DNA from: Gracilibacillus timonensis
GTDB lineage: Bacteria > Bacillota > Bacilli > Bacillales > Amphibacillaceae
DNA length: 64,000 nt
Direction: 5' to 3'
NCBI RefSeq assembly: GCF_900086715.1
Contig: NZ_FLKH01000009.1
Location: 62,001-126,000, forward strand
Shown: one piece after another, positions 9,415-17,797 of the stretch
Layout of the letters: each line of letters opens with the position of its first letter
Numbering within the stretch: position 1 is the stretch's first letter
Program-made: the position numbers and the translations under genes
Notes under the pieces: generated by a model
Database searches by the model: none
What the model was told of the DNA's origin: nothing
The model's input: the letters and a program-made list of their open reading frames with translations, nothing else

Positions 9415-12400
9415 TTGAAGTTATTACGCATGTTGCTTATTTTTGGCGGAATATTGATGTTTCCAAGTATATCATTTGCTTATAGTAACCCATTTGAAGA
9501 TATGCCCGATTCTTGGGAATGGGATAACGGAGATTTCTATGGTGAAGGTGACCCATATATTTTAAAGCATAATGGGACGTACTATCTTTATGCAAGTACA
9601 GTTGATGATAAAAGTGGTGTGAAGGCTTGGACCTCACAAGATTTGGTGAATTGGGAACATGCTGGCCTCGTTACAGAAGAGCCAAGTACGTTGGCGGCAT
9701 ATGCACCGGAAGTTACTTATTGGAATGGCGCATTCTATATGTATACGTCACCAGGTGGAAATGGTCATTATGTTTATAAGAGTGACAGTCCGTTAGGTCC
9801 TTTTGAGTTACAGACAGAAAATCTCGGTATGGGTATTGATGGTCATATATTTATTGATGACGATGGCCAGTGGTATTTTTACGGTACTGGCCAAGGTTAT
9901 ATTACTGCCCATGAAATGGAAGATCCTTATACATTTGGACCAGCAATAAATACGGGTGCAGAAATGAATGGCTGGACGGAAGGAGCAACGGTATTCAAAA
10001 GACATGGAAAATATTATATGACATACACTGGTAATCATGTCTGGAGCAATGCCTATCGAATTAACTATGCTACTAGTAATTCACCAACCAATCAATTTGA
10101 AGGGAGCATTCAGAATCCATTATTAATTAATTCGGAAGGCTCAAATGTTGGGCTAGGTCATAATTCCATCATAAGGGGCCCAAATCTTGACTCGGAGTTT
10201 ATCGTCTACCATAGTCATGCCAAACCAGGGAGATTTATTAATATCGACCGGCTTGGCTGGAATGGCGATAAAATGGTTGCGCTAGGGCCAACTACCTCAG
10301 AACAACCTAATCCGCAATTACCTGATTTTAGTGACCGTTTTGAACGAGATGATATAGGTTCCGAATGGACGGCAATTAATAATGGAGAATGGTCGATTGT
10401 CAATGAGGGTGGCTCATATGCAATGGAACAAACTGCAATTGATGGTGATTCATGGTCTCGTCAGGTCACAACGCATGAGACAGCAGCGAATTATACAGCT
10501 GAATTCAATGTCCACATGGTGGAAGAAGGAGATAACACTACATCCCGTTTTGGCGCAGTATTCTCATATCAAGATGAAGATAATTATGGCGTTGCGGTGT
10601 TAAATCCGGATGAAAATCGTTTGGAAACCATGTTTCGTATCGATGGTGTAGATATAGAATGGGAGTCTTCCTCACTACCTGAAGACTTTGATTATACCGC
10701 ACTACACAATATAAGAGTAGAAAAAGAAAATGAAGAATTTAAGATCTATGTAGATGATATGCATAAACAAACGAGAGAGGTTCAAGACTTAGCTGGTGGA
10801 AAAATAGGATACACAACAGTGGATGTTCACGCCGCTTTTGGTTATATAGCAACGAGTAATCAGGTGAATGGTAGTAATATATTTGATGTACACAAACCTT
10901 TGCCAGGCTCCATTGAGGCCGTTCATTATAACACCGGTGGTGAAGGGAAGGGATATCATATCACAAGTAATCAAGTGTTGGATACCTATCGACAAGATGC
11001 TGTTAACATTGTCACTAACCCTGAAGGTGGTCTAAGTGTGCATTCTCTTAGACAAGAAGAGTGGCTTAAGTATAATGTTAATATCACTGAAGAAGCTACT
11101 TACGATTTTACGATGAGAGTGGCAACGCCTGAAAAGGATGCAAAAGTAAGGTTGTGGTTAGATGATGATATCGATTTAACTGGTGTGATAACTATCCCAC
11201 ATACCGGCGGAGGAGAACAGTGGCAAAACATGATGTTGGATACACTCTCACTACCTGATGGAGAACATTCTATTAAAATAGAAGTAATGGAAGGTGAAGT
11301 AAATCTAGCCAGCTTTGATGTAGACAAACATGAACCTGTATCTATGCTGTTCGATGATTTTAATGATGGCGTAGATACTGGCTGGGATAGGTATGAAGGT
11401 TCCTGGAGGGTTGATACCAATAAAGATTCTGACAGTGGTTTCGATGTCTACAAGCCGATTCCTGGATCGATAGAAGCGGTACATTACCGGACTGGTGGCG
11501 AAGGCGTAGCATATCATGATCGAACAACAGAAAATATTGGTGGTGAACTCAGAGCGGATGCAGTAGATATTAGGGAAAAACCACAAGGAGGTTATGCTGT
11601 AGGGTGGAATCAAACGGATGAATGGTTAACGTATAATGTAGACGTGCAAGAGAGTGGATTATATAATGTGGAGCTGGAATTGGCTACAACATTTTCTGAT
11701 GCTGAAGTAAGATTATGGTTAGACGATGAGACTGATTTAACTGGTGCAGTAGATGTTCCTAATACTGGTGATTGGAATAATTGGGAGACACTTACCATGG
11801 AGGGTATAGAGCTTCCAGAAGGTGAACATACCTTGAAATTAGAGATTGTTACCGGAGAGTTTGATATGTCTACACTTACTTTTCGAGCGTTCGATGTGCA
11901 CAAACCTTTACCTGGATTGCTTGAAGCGGTTGATTTTAATTTAGGCGGTGAGGGAATTGCCTATCATGATAAAACCGAGACCAATACCGGTGGAGAATTT
12001 AGAGAAGAAGGGGTAGACATCCAAAAAAACCCTGAAGGTGGATTTGCCATCACTGATTTTGAAAAGGACGAGTGGATCAATTATAACGTGAATGTTGCAG
12101 AAGCTGGTAAATATGATTTGGATTTGATCACTAAAAGCGCAAATGAAAATACACAAGTAAAGGTATTGTTAAATGACGAAAAAGCATTAACCGGTGCTGT
12201 TGAGATTCCTGTGACGGAAAATGATAATTGGAAACGGGTATCTGTTAAAGACTTAGAATTACCAGCAGGCAAGCATACTGTCAAAATAAAAGTTATTTCT
12301 GGTGCGTTTGCTTTCTCAAAAATGATTTTTCATACCTTTGATCAATCCCACGCTTTACCTGGAAAAGTAATGGCGGTGGATTACATGACAGGTGGAGAAG

Positions 12401-13539
12401 GTATTGCTTACCATGATCAAACAATTGAAAATGTCGGCGGGGAATATCGGTATGGTGGGGTAGACATTCGTAATCATCCTGATGGAACCTTTAACATTGG
12501 CTGGAATCAAACAGGAGAATGGTATCAATACAAAGTAGATGTAGAAGAAGCTCATGAATATGTATTAGACTTAAAGGTTGCTAACGATGTACAAGGCAGT
12601 CAAGCCAGAATTTGGTTAGATGACGAGGTAGATCTCACAGGCATTATCGATATCCCGCAAACAGGTGGATTAGATAATTGGACAAGCGTCATAAAGGAAA
12701 AGGTATCATTACCTGCTGGTGAACATACGATTAAAGTAGAAACCGTCAACGGTGAATTTGATTTTCATAGCTTTAGTTTTCACAATAGTGATGATTTTGA
12801 AGTAGAGGAACCAGAGGGAGTATATCGTTCAGGAGCAGGTACATTTGCGAAGTCGATAACTGGTGAGCATGGTTGGAACAATTATATCGTGGAGACAGAT
12901 ATGAAAATTGTTGATGGAAAAGGCGATGGCGGGATTTTGTTTAGGGCCAATAATCCAGGGCATGGCACGGAGCTTAATCATAATAGTGCGGATATGTTAC
13001 AGGGCTATGTAGCGTATATAAATAATGATGGTGTACATCTGGGCAAATTAAATTATGATTGGACTTATTTGGAAGGTGCTGATTTGACAGAACCTATTGA
13101 TGAATGGCAACATATAAAGGTTGATATTAATGGAGCCAATATCAAGGTTTATGTTGGCGATATGAATAATCCCAAAATTGATTATACTGACCACAGTATC
13201 ACAGCCTTTACTCACGGAAAAGTAGGTGTTCGCAGCTTTTATAGTGATACAAAATATGATAATTTTCTTGTCAGGCCTTACCCAGATTACGAATCAACAA
13301 AGGGATTATTGGAGAAGTTCCATGATGAAGGTGACATCGATAAGTCCCTTTACAAATTACTTCTAAATAACCTCAAACAAGCAGAAAAGCATCAAGATAA
13401 AGGAAAAGATAAGCAAGCGATAAAACAGCTAAAGAATATGATCAAACACGTAACCAAACAGAAGGAAAACGGAAAAATCTCTGACTTTGCCTATTCAATT
13501 ATGCACAATAGTGTACGTCAGATGATAGAAAACAAATAA
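9415..13539 (+). CDS. Secreted multimodular GH43 enzyme with four CBM6 modules and C-terminal FIMAH-like domain
   Basis: The 1374-residue protein starts at a TTG nine bases after AGGAG and has a signal peptide (KLLRMLLIFGGILMFPS, cut near SFAYS). Residues about 40-300 are a GH43 five-bladed propeller with catalytic residues Asp46 (GEGDPY), Asp142 (GIDGHIF) and Glu189 (GWTEGATV). A concanavalin-like module covers about 305-486. CBM6 modules of about 150 residues lie at about 490-640, 677-825, 826-972 and 976-1123. Residues about 642-665 and 1126-1285 look like the two halves of one more concanavalin-like domain. The last 80 residues are helical and FIMAH-like. The enzyme should bind and cleave an arabinose- or galactose-type polysaccharide outside the cell. 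A terminator follows. The substrate is inferred from family and sulfatase neighbours. Confidence 0.92.
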   Translation: MKLLRMLLIFGGILMFPSISFAYSNPFEDMPDSWEWDNGDFYGEGDPYILKHNGTYYLYASTVDDKSGVKAWTSQDLVNWEHAGLVTEEPSTLAAYAPEVTYWNGAFYMYTSPGGNGHYVYKSDSPLGPFELQTENLGMGIDGHIFIDDDGQWYFYGTGQGYITAHEMEDPYTFGPAINTGAEMNGWTEGATVFKRHGKYYMTYTGNHVWSNAYRINYATSNSPTNQFEGSIQNPLLINSEGSNVGLGHNSIIRGPNLDSEFIVYHSHAKPGRFINIDRLGWNGDKMVALGPTTSEQPNPQLPDFSDRFERDDIGSEWTAINNGEWSIVNEGGSYAMEQTAIDGDSWSRQVTTHETAANYTAEFNVHMVEEGDNTTSRFGAVFSYQDEDNYGVAVLNPDENRLETMFRIDGVDIEWESSSLPEDFDYTALHNIRVEKENEEFKIYVDDMHKQTREVQDLAGGKIGYTTVDVHAAFGYIATSNQVNGSNIFDVHKPLPGSIEAVHYNTGGEGKGYHITSNQVLDTYRQDAVNIVTNPEGGLSVHSLRQEEWLKYNVNITEEATYDFTMRVATPEKDAKVRLWLDDDIDLTGVITIPHTGGGEQWQNMMLDTLSLPDGEHSIKIEVMEGEVNLASFDVDKHEPVSMLFDDFNDGVDTGWDRYEGSWRVDTNKDSDSGFDVYKPIPGSIEAVHYRTGGEGVAYHDRTTENIGGELRADAVDIREKPQGGYAVGWNQTDEWLTYNVDVQESGLYNVELELATTFSDAEVRLWLDDETDLTGAVDVPNTGDWNNWETLTMEGIELPEGEHTLKLEIVTGEFDMSTLTFRAFDVHKPLPGLLEAVDFNLGGEGIAYHDKTETNTGGEFREEGVDIQKNPEGGFAITDFEKDEWINYNVNVAEAGKYDLDLITKSANENTQVKVLLNDEKALTGAVEIPVTENDNWKRVSVKDLELPAGKHTVKIKVISGAFAFSKMIFHTFDQSHALPGKVMAVDYMTGGEGIAYHDQTIENVGGEYRYGGVDIRNHPDGTFNIGWNQTGEWYQYKVDVEEAHEYVLDLKVANDVQGSQARIWLDDEVDLTGIIDIPQTGGLDNWTSVIKEKVSLPAGEHTIKVETVNGEFDFHSFSFHNSDDFEVEEPEGVYRSGAGTFAKSITGEHGWNNYIVETDMKIVDGKGDGGILFRANNPGHGTELNHNSADMLQGYVAYINNDGVHLGKLNYDWTYLEGADLTEPIDEWQHIKVDINGANIKVYVGDMNNPKIDYTDHSITAFTHGKVGVRSFYSDTKYDNFLVRPYPDYESTKGLLEKFHDEGDIDKSLYKLLLNNLKQAEKHQDKGKDKQAIKQLKNMIKHVTKQKENGKISDFAYSIMHNSVRQMIENK

Positions 13540-13555
13540 TCTACTAAATAAATGA

Positions 13556-13589
13556 AGGGCTTATCTGTTCAGATCGATAAGTCCTTTTT
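13556..13589 (+). terminator. Terminator of the GH43/CBM6 gene
   Basis: Stem AGGGCTTATC / GATAAGTCCT with one mismatch and a ten-base loop is followed by TTTTC, 17 bases after the stop codon. Confidence 0.75.
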
Positions 13590-13618
13590 CTTAAGTAAAG
13601 AAAGTCTACTAATCCTTG

Positions 13619-13692
13619 GAATAATAGGACTTGGAATGATGTTAATCTGGAATGAATCACGATACCGATAAGTTGGATGATGTAATGTAAAA
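13619..13692 (+). repeat. Solo end of the family-A intergenic element
   Basis: The stretch (ACTTGGAATGATG ... ATACCGATAAGTTGGATGATG) aligns over about 70 bases with the left end of the element near 60.4 kb (ACTTGGAATGGTT ... GTACCGATAAGATGGATGA). No partner end or core is seen nearby, so it looks like a truncated remnant. Confidence 0.55.
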
Positions 13693-13783
13693 GTACGTTT
13701 TACGGAACGTTAATCCTATTCATGAAATTGCTTAAAATAAGATGAAGAACAAACTATAAAAGACAAGTGAATACCTCGACATG

Positions 13784-14656
13784 TTATTCCTCTGACGTTT
13801 GATGTTTTTTGTATTGATTTGGAGACATACCATAAAATTTCTTAAACGCTCTGGAAAAAGAATATAAGTCCGAATAGCCTAGAGTTAACGCTATTTCCGT
13901 TATCGTATGTGAATCATCCGTTATTAATTCTATTGCTTTTTCCATTCTTAGTTTATAAATATATTTACTAGGTGTTATACCTGTTTTTTTGGCGTAGGCA
14001 GTAGTAAAGTAAGATCGGTTAATATCAATATATTTTGCTACATCGGCAACGGTAATGTTCTCAGCAAAATGCATATTCATGTAATCTTCCCCTTTTTCAA
14101 GCCAATTTGAAGGAGAAGAGGTTGATAGATTTAAACGAATGGACTGTTGATATAATTGGTGGAAAAGTTTATAGATAATACTAATAAATAATAAATCATC
14201 GGGTTCATCCGTGTCTTGGAAGTAATCAGACAGCTCTTCTATGGTACTGGCAATGGCGTCATTTAAAATGCCGTTCAAATAGGAAGAATATTGTGTCAAC
14301 CCCGTTCTATTTAGTAAGGGAAGTGCTTGTTTTCCATCAAAAGCTAACCAAAACATCTTTAACTTATGTTTAGGATTAGTTGAGTAATGATGTGTTTGAT
14401 TAGGAAAAAGACAAAATAAATCCCCTTTGTTAATCGTTGTTTCTATATTATTCTGCTGGAACGTCCCTTCTCCCTCTAAAACAAAATGAATACTGAAATA
14501 GGTAATCAATCTTGGTCCCATTTTATAATTGGATTTAGCTATATTATGCCCGGCTCTAATTGGCCAAAGTCCACCTGATTTAAGTAAGGGGGTCGGGTTA
14601 TAATACCAATGTTCAGCAAATTCATGAGAAAATTCCTTCAAATTTTCCACCACCAA
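13784..14656 (-). CDS. AraC-family transcriptional regulator with cupin sensor domain
   Basis: The 290-residue protein has an N-terminal cupin-like sugar-sensing domain (residues about 20-150, with FSIHFVLEGEGTFQQNN and CLFPNQTHHYS). A C-terminal AraC double helix-turn-helix follows at residues about 185-285 (ITVADVAKYIDINRSYFTTAY in two parts; ITEIALTLGYSDLYSFSRAF). Such two-domain regulators are usually activators that bind a sugar. It is transcribed away from the sulfatase gene at 15059, and 402 bases separate the two coding regions. It is the natural candidate for local control of the sulfatase/GH43/importer genes. Sites that it might bind are described at 14846 and 17501-17578. Target and inducer are inferred. 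Confidence 0.88.
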   Translation of the reverse strand: MVVENLKEFSHEFAEHWYYNPTPLLKSGGLWPIRAGHNIAKSNYKMGPRLITYFSIHFVLEGEGTFQQNNIETTINKGDLFCLFPNQTHHYSTNPKHKLKMFWLAFDGKQALPLLNRTGLTQYSSYLNGILNDAIASTIEELSDYFQDTDEPDDLLFISIIYKLFHQLYQQSIRLNLSTSSPSNWLEKGEDYMNMHFAENITVADVAKYIDINRSYFTTAYAKKTGITPSKYIYKLRMEKAIELITDDSHTITEIALTLGYSDLYSFSRAFKKFYGMSPNQYKKHQTSEE

Positions 14657-15058
14657 TATTGATTTCTTATTTTTAAAGGTAACACAGTGACTACTTATCG
14701 AACTATAATTCTTTCTGATTATAGCAAATGCGAAAATAGATAAGCAAGAGGCAATAGCAAAATGTGCGTCAACATAGTTTTCTTTTTACGATTTGGGAGA
14801 GCAATAATAAAGACAAATGACAAGTAACAATTTGTTAAATCAAAACTAACAAATGGACATTTTTAAATTCTTATCTGTGTGTAAAATAGAAGATATAAAC
14901 AAATCATTTCTCGCCAAATATGAGTGGAAATGATGGACCTAAAAAGTAAGCCTTTTCAATGCGTGAAGTATTTTAAAACATGGAATTATTAGAGAAACGA
15001 AAATAAGTATCTTAGGATTCAAAATCAGAAAGATATGAGAGAAGTTGAGGGAACAGGA
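14657..15058. promoter_or_regulatory. Divergent control region between the AraC gene and sulfatase 2
   Basis: There is no gene here. Positions 14846-14867 hold a 22-base motif (CTAACAAAT..ACATTTTT) shared with 17557-17578. A -10-like TAAAAT lies at 14882, and a leader hairpin ATCATTTC / GAAATGAT spans roughly 14905-14933. Confidence 0.5.
14846..14867 (+). promoter_or_regulatory. Candidate AraC-type operator, copy 1
   Basis: CTAACAAATGGACATTTT and the following bases match the 22-base stretch at 17557 with about four differences. The -10-like TAAAAT starts 36 bases after the start of the motif; at the other copy the distance is 37. That fixed spacing next to the -35 position is typical of an activator site. 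Confidence 0.5.
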
Positions 15059-16573
15059 ATGGAGAATAAGAAAACAAATATTTTGATGATAACGACAGAT
15101 CAACAACACTGGAATACGATTCAGGCATTAGGTAATGAAGCTATTCACACTCCTAATTTAGATCGATTGGCAGCAGAAGGTACGGCATTCGATAGGGCAT
15201 ATGTATCCAACCCGGTATGTTCTCCCAGCCGTTCTTCCATCATCACTGGCGAATACCCATCCAGACATGGGTGTTGGAATATCGGCGTTGAATTAGATGA
15301 AAATCGGTCTACTTTTGGTCATCAGCTGCAGAAAAGTGGTTATGCAACTGGACTATTTGGCAAAGCACATTTCAAACCAGTTTTAAAAGAAGGAAGTTTC
15401 GAAGCACCACCACATATTCATGATCGTGAATTTTGGAAAAAATGGGATGGACCTTATTATGGTTTTGAGCAAGTGGCAATGCTTCATGGACATGCAGATG
15501 AAGATTCTTCTCATGGTATGCATTATGGGGCATGGTTGGCGGAACAGGGGATTGATCCCCAACAATATTTTGGGCCTGGAGGCGGTTATCGTGAAGGATC
15601 ATGGGAGTTGCCAGAGGAATATCATTATACACGTTGGACTGCAGATAAAACCATTGACTTTCTCGACAAACAAGATAATATACAGCCTTTTATGGCATGG
15701 TGCAGTTTCCAAGATCCACATAATGCGTTTCTATGTCCCGAACCTTGGAACAGCATGTATGATCCAGAACAACTACCATTGTTTATAGAGAAAGAGGGGG
15801 AGATGCTTGATAAGCCTATGCTTCACCGATATCTCTCTGAAGATCGGATGGATGAAATGGATATTGAAGTAACTGCCGACCCAGGTCATGATACAGGTGG
15901 TCTACAATGTTTGGGTCATACGAATAAGAAGATCGGATATGAACGAGCTAGAAAATGGTTAGCTTCTTATTACGGTATGATTAGTTTAATAGACTACCAT
16001 ATTGGAAGAGTTTTGGATAAATTAGATGAACTCGGAATGGCAGATAATACAATGGTTGTTTTTACTTCAGATCACGGTGATTACGCAGGAAATCATGGTT
16101 TATGGTTGAAAGGTCCTATTCATTATGATGATATTCTACGTGTCCCCTTTCTTGTAAGATGGAAGAACAAGGTTCCAGCAGGAAAGCGAACATCGTCATT
16201 GATTAGTCTAGTAGACTTGGCACCAACGTTTTTAGAACTGGCCGGTCTGGAAAAGACAGACACGATGCAAGGGGTAAGTCAGCTACATACGATGAGACAC
16301 CCTGATGAGTCAAGCCGAGAATGGTGTTTAGTTGAAAATCGAGCAGAACCTAACTTTTATGTAAAAACATTGATTATGGATCAGTATAAACTAAATTATT
16401 ATTTAGAACGAGAGGATGGGGAGCTATATGATCTGACGGAGGATCCACGAGAATTTATAAATCTTTTTGATGATCCCCAATATAAAGATATGAAGCTGAA
16501 AATGTTGATGAGAATAATAGATATTTATGGTGAATTAGAAAAACCGATTCCACCCAGACAAAGCTTTGCATAG
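15059..16573 (+). CDS. Formylglycine-type sulfatase 2
   Basis: The 504-residue protein starts at the ATG eight bases after GAGG; an in-frame ATG 24 bases earlier lacks a ribosome-binding site. Metal-binding ITTDQQHW lies near residues 11-18. The maturation motif CSPSRSSIITG starts at Cys54, and SDHGDYAGNHGLWLKG is near residues 337-352. The protein resembles the choline-sulfatase/iduronate-2-sulfatase-like branch of family S1 more than sulfatase 1 does. No signal peptide is visible, so it would act inside the cell. The DUF624 gene follows after 70 bases in the same direction, a common pairing in sugar-uptake operons. The sulfated substrate is unknown. Confidence 0.9.
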   Translation: MENKKTNILMITTDQQHWNTIQALGNEAIHTPNLDRLAAEGTAFDRAYVSNPVCSPSRSSIITGEYPSRHGCWNIGVELDENRSTFGHQLQKSGYATGLFGKAHFKPVLKEGSFEAPPHIHDREFWKKWDGPYYGFEQVAMLHGHADEDSSHGMHYGAWLAEQGIDPQQYFGPGGGYREGSWELPEEYHYTRWTADKTIDFLDKQDNIQPFMAWCSFQDPHNAFLCPEPWNSMYDPEQLPLFIEKEGEMLDKPMLHRYLSEDRMDEMDIEVTADPGHDTGGLQCLGHTNKKIGYERARKWLASYYGMISLIDYHIGRVLDKLDELGMADNTMVVFTSDHGDYAGNHGLWLKGPIHYDDILRVPFLVRWKNKVPAGKRTSSLISLVDLAPTFLELAGLEKTDTMQGVSQLHTMRHPDESSREWCLVENRAEPNFYVKTLIMDQYKLNYYLEREDGELYDLTEDPREFINLFDDPQYKDMKLKMLMRIIDIYGELEKPIPPRQSFA

Positions 16574-16643
16574 AGAGTTTAGAAACCCAACATGGATTGA
16601 TGAATGAAAGCATGCCAATATAAGTGGATGAGGGGAATGTGCA

Positions 16644-17294
16644 ATGATGATAGAAAATGGTTTTATGGCAGGTCTTTATCGTCTGAGTGAATGGATAATG
16701 AGGCTGGCATATGTAAACATATTATGGTTGTTGTTTATCGTTGTAGGCGGCATTATTTTTGGGATGGGACCTGCAACTGCTGGCTTATTTGCGGTGACTA
16801 GAAAAATGGTTATGGGTGCAGACGAAATTTCTGTATTTCATATATTTTGGGATACCTATCGAAAAGATTTTAAAAGGTCTAATATTGTATTTTTAATAAT
16901 CGTCAGCATGGGTGTATTATTATATATGGACCATCGTTTTTTTCAATTGCAAGAAGGATTTATTATTTATCTACTAAGATATTTCATTCTAGGGCTTTTT
17001 CTCGTATATTTTCTTGTTTTATTATTTATTTTCCCCTTATTTGTTCACTATCAAATGAAGATTATTCATTACTTTAGAAGTGCTGTCATATTTGTGATTA
17101 TGCAACCCTTGGTTACCATATTGATGGTTTTAGGCTGTTATGTTATTTATGAAATGTTCCTATTTCTACCTGGTCTGATCCCTTTCTTTGGCGGAAGCCT
17201 ATTTAGTTATCTTTTAATGAGATTAGCCTATATGTCATTTAGAAAAATGGAAGCTAGGAAAGAAAATCAAAGACAGGTGGTAGAGGAAGCATAA
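16644..17294 (+). CDS. YesL-like DUF624 membrane protein
   Basis: The 216-residue protein has about five hydrophobic segments and the DUF624 hallmark start: short amphipathic head, LWLLFIVVGGIIFGMGPATAGLFAV, then a DTYRKDFKRSN-type segment. YesL-type proteins are found almost always with LplABC-type sugar importers and AraC regulators; their biochemical role is not known. The ATG follows AGGGG. A second member of the family starts the other sugar locus at 51017. The downstream hairpin at 17397 ends the transcript. Confidence 0.82.
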   Translation: MMIENGFMAGLYRLSEWIMRLAYVNILWLLFIVVGGIIFGMGPATAGLFAVTRKMVMGADEISVFHIFWDTYRKDFKRSNIVFLIIVSMGVLLYMDHRFFQLQEGFIIYLLRYFILGLFLVYFLVLLFIFPLFVHYQMKIIHYFRSAVIFVIMQPLVTILMVLGCYVIYEMFLFLPGLIPFFGGSLFSYLLMRLAYMSFRKMEARKENQRQVVEEA

Positions 17295-17396
17295 CTTTAT
17301 CAAGGCATCAGAAAATGACTATCTAGTTTGGTTTAATAAGAAAGATTCTAACTGTACTTCATTAATTATTGAATATCATATATGTATTCTAGAACG

Positions 17397-17460
17397 AACA
17401 TCCCAGCTATAGTATTTGAAATCTATCCATTTACTATAGGTCATATCGGGATGTTTTTTT
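17397..17460 (+). terminator. Terminator after the DUF624 gene
   Basis: The outer stem AACATCCC / GGGATGTT encloses an inner stem CTATAGTA / TACTATAG and is followed directly by a T-run. Confidence 0.75.
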
Positions 17461-17500
17461 GTCCATTTTTAAACAAGTAACATAAGAGGCAATCCCTTTT

Positions 17501-17578
17501 GTTTACTCACCAACCATCAAAAGTTTACTCATTCTAACAAAATGGTAACTGACGATCTAACAAATTAACATTTTAAAA
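17501..17578 (+). promoter_or_regulatory. Candidate AraC-type operator region, copies 2 and 3
   Basis: GTTTACTC is repeated with a 22-base period (17501 and 17523). It is followed by CTAACAAAATGG at 17534 and CTAACAAATTAACATTTT at 17557, the latter nearly identical to the site at 14846. The arrangement of repeated half-sites upstream of a -10 fits an AraC activator. Confidence 0.5.
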
Positions 17579-17642
17579 TAATTTTCAATAGCTTATATTT
17601 AGTCATATGAACAAGCAGATGGAAAACCGTTATTCAAAGTAA

Positions 17643-17656
17643 TGAAAGCGATATCC
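17643..17656 (+). promoter_or_regulatory. Cre-like box
   Basis: TGAAAGCGATATCC fits the cre consensus except for its last base. It lies about 45 bases after the -10-like TATATT, where CcpA could act as a roadblock. Confidence 0.45.
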
Positions 17657-17797
17657 AATATCTTTGTTGTTGAACAAATAAATGTGAAGGGGGTGGGTGG
17701 ACAGCTGGATCATAAGCTCGGGTATTAATAATAGTTAAATGGATACTAACAATAAAATGGGAATCACTATAATTATCGAGGAAATGAGGTTAACAGA

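Larger units (their letters stand above)
17295..17797. promoter_or_regulatory. Terminator plus promoter/operator region of the DUF4965 gene
   Basis: The gene-free stretch contains, in order, a terminator (17397-17460), a 22-base direct repeat (GTTTACTC at 17501 and 17523), CTAACAAA motifs at 17534 and 17557, a -10-like TATATT at 17594, and a cre-like box at 17643. Confidence 0.55.
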
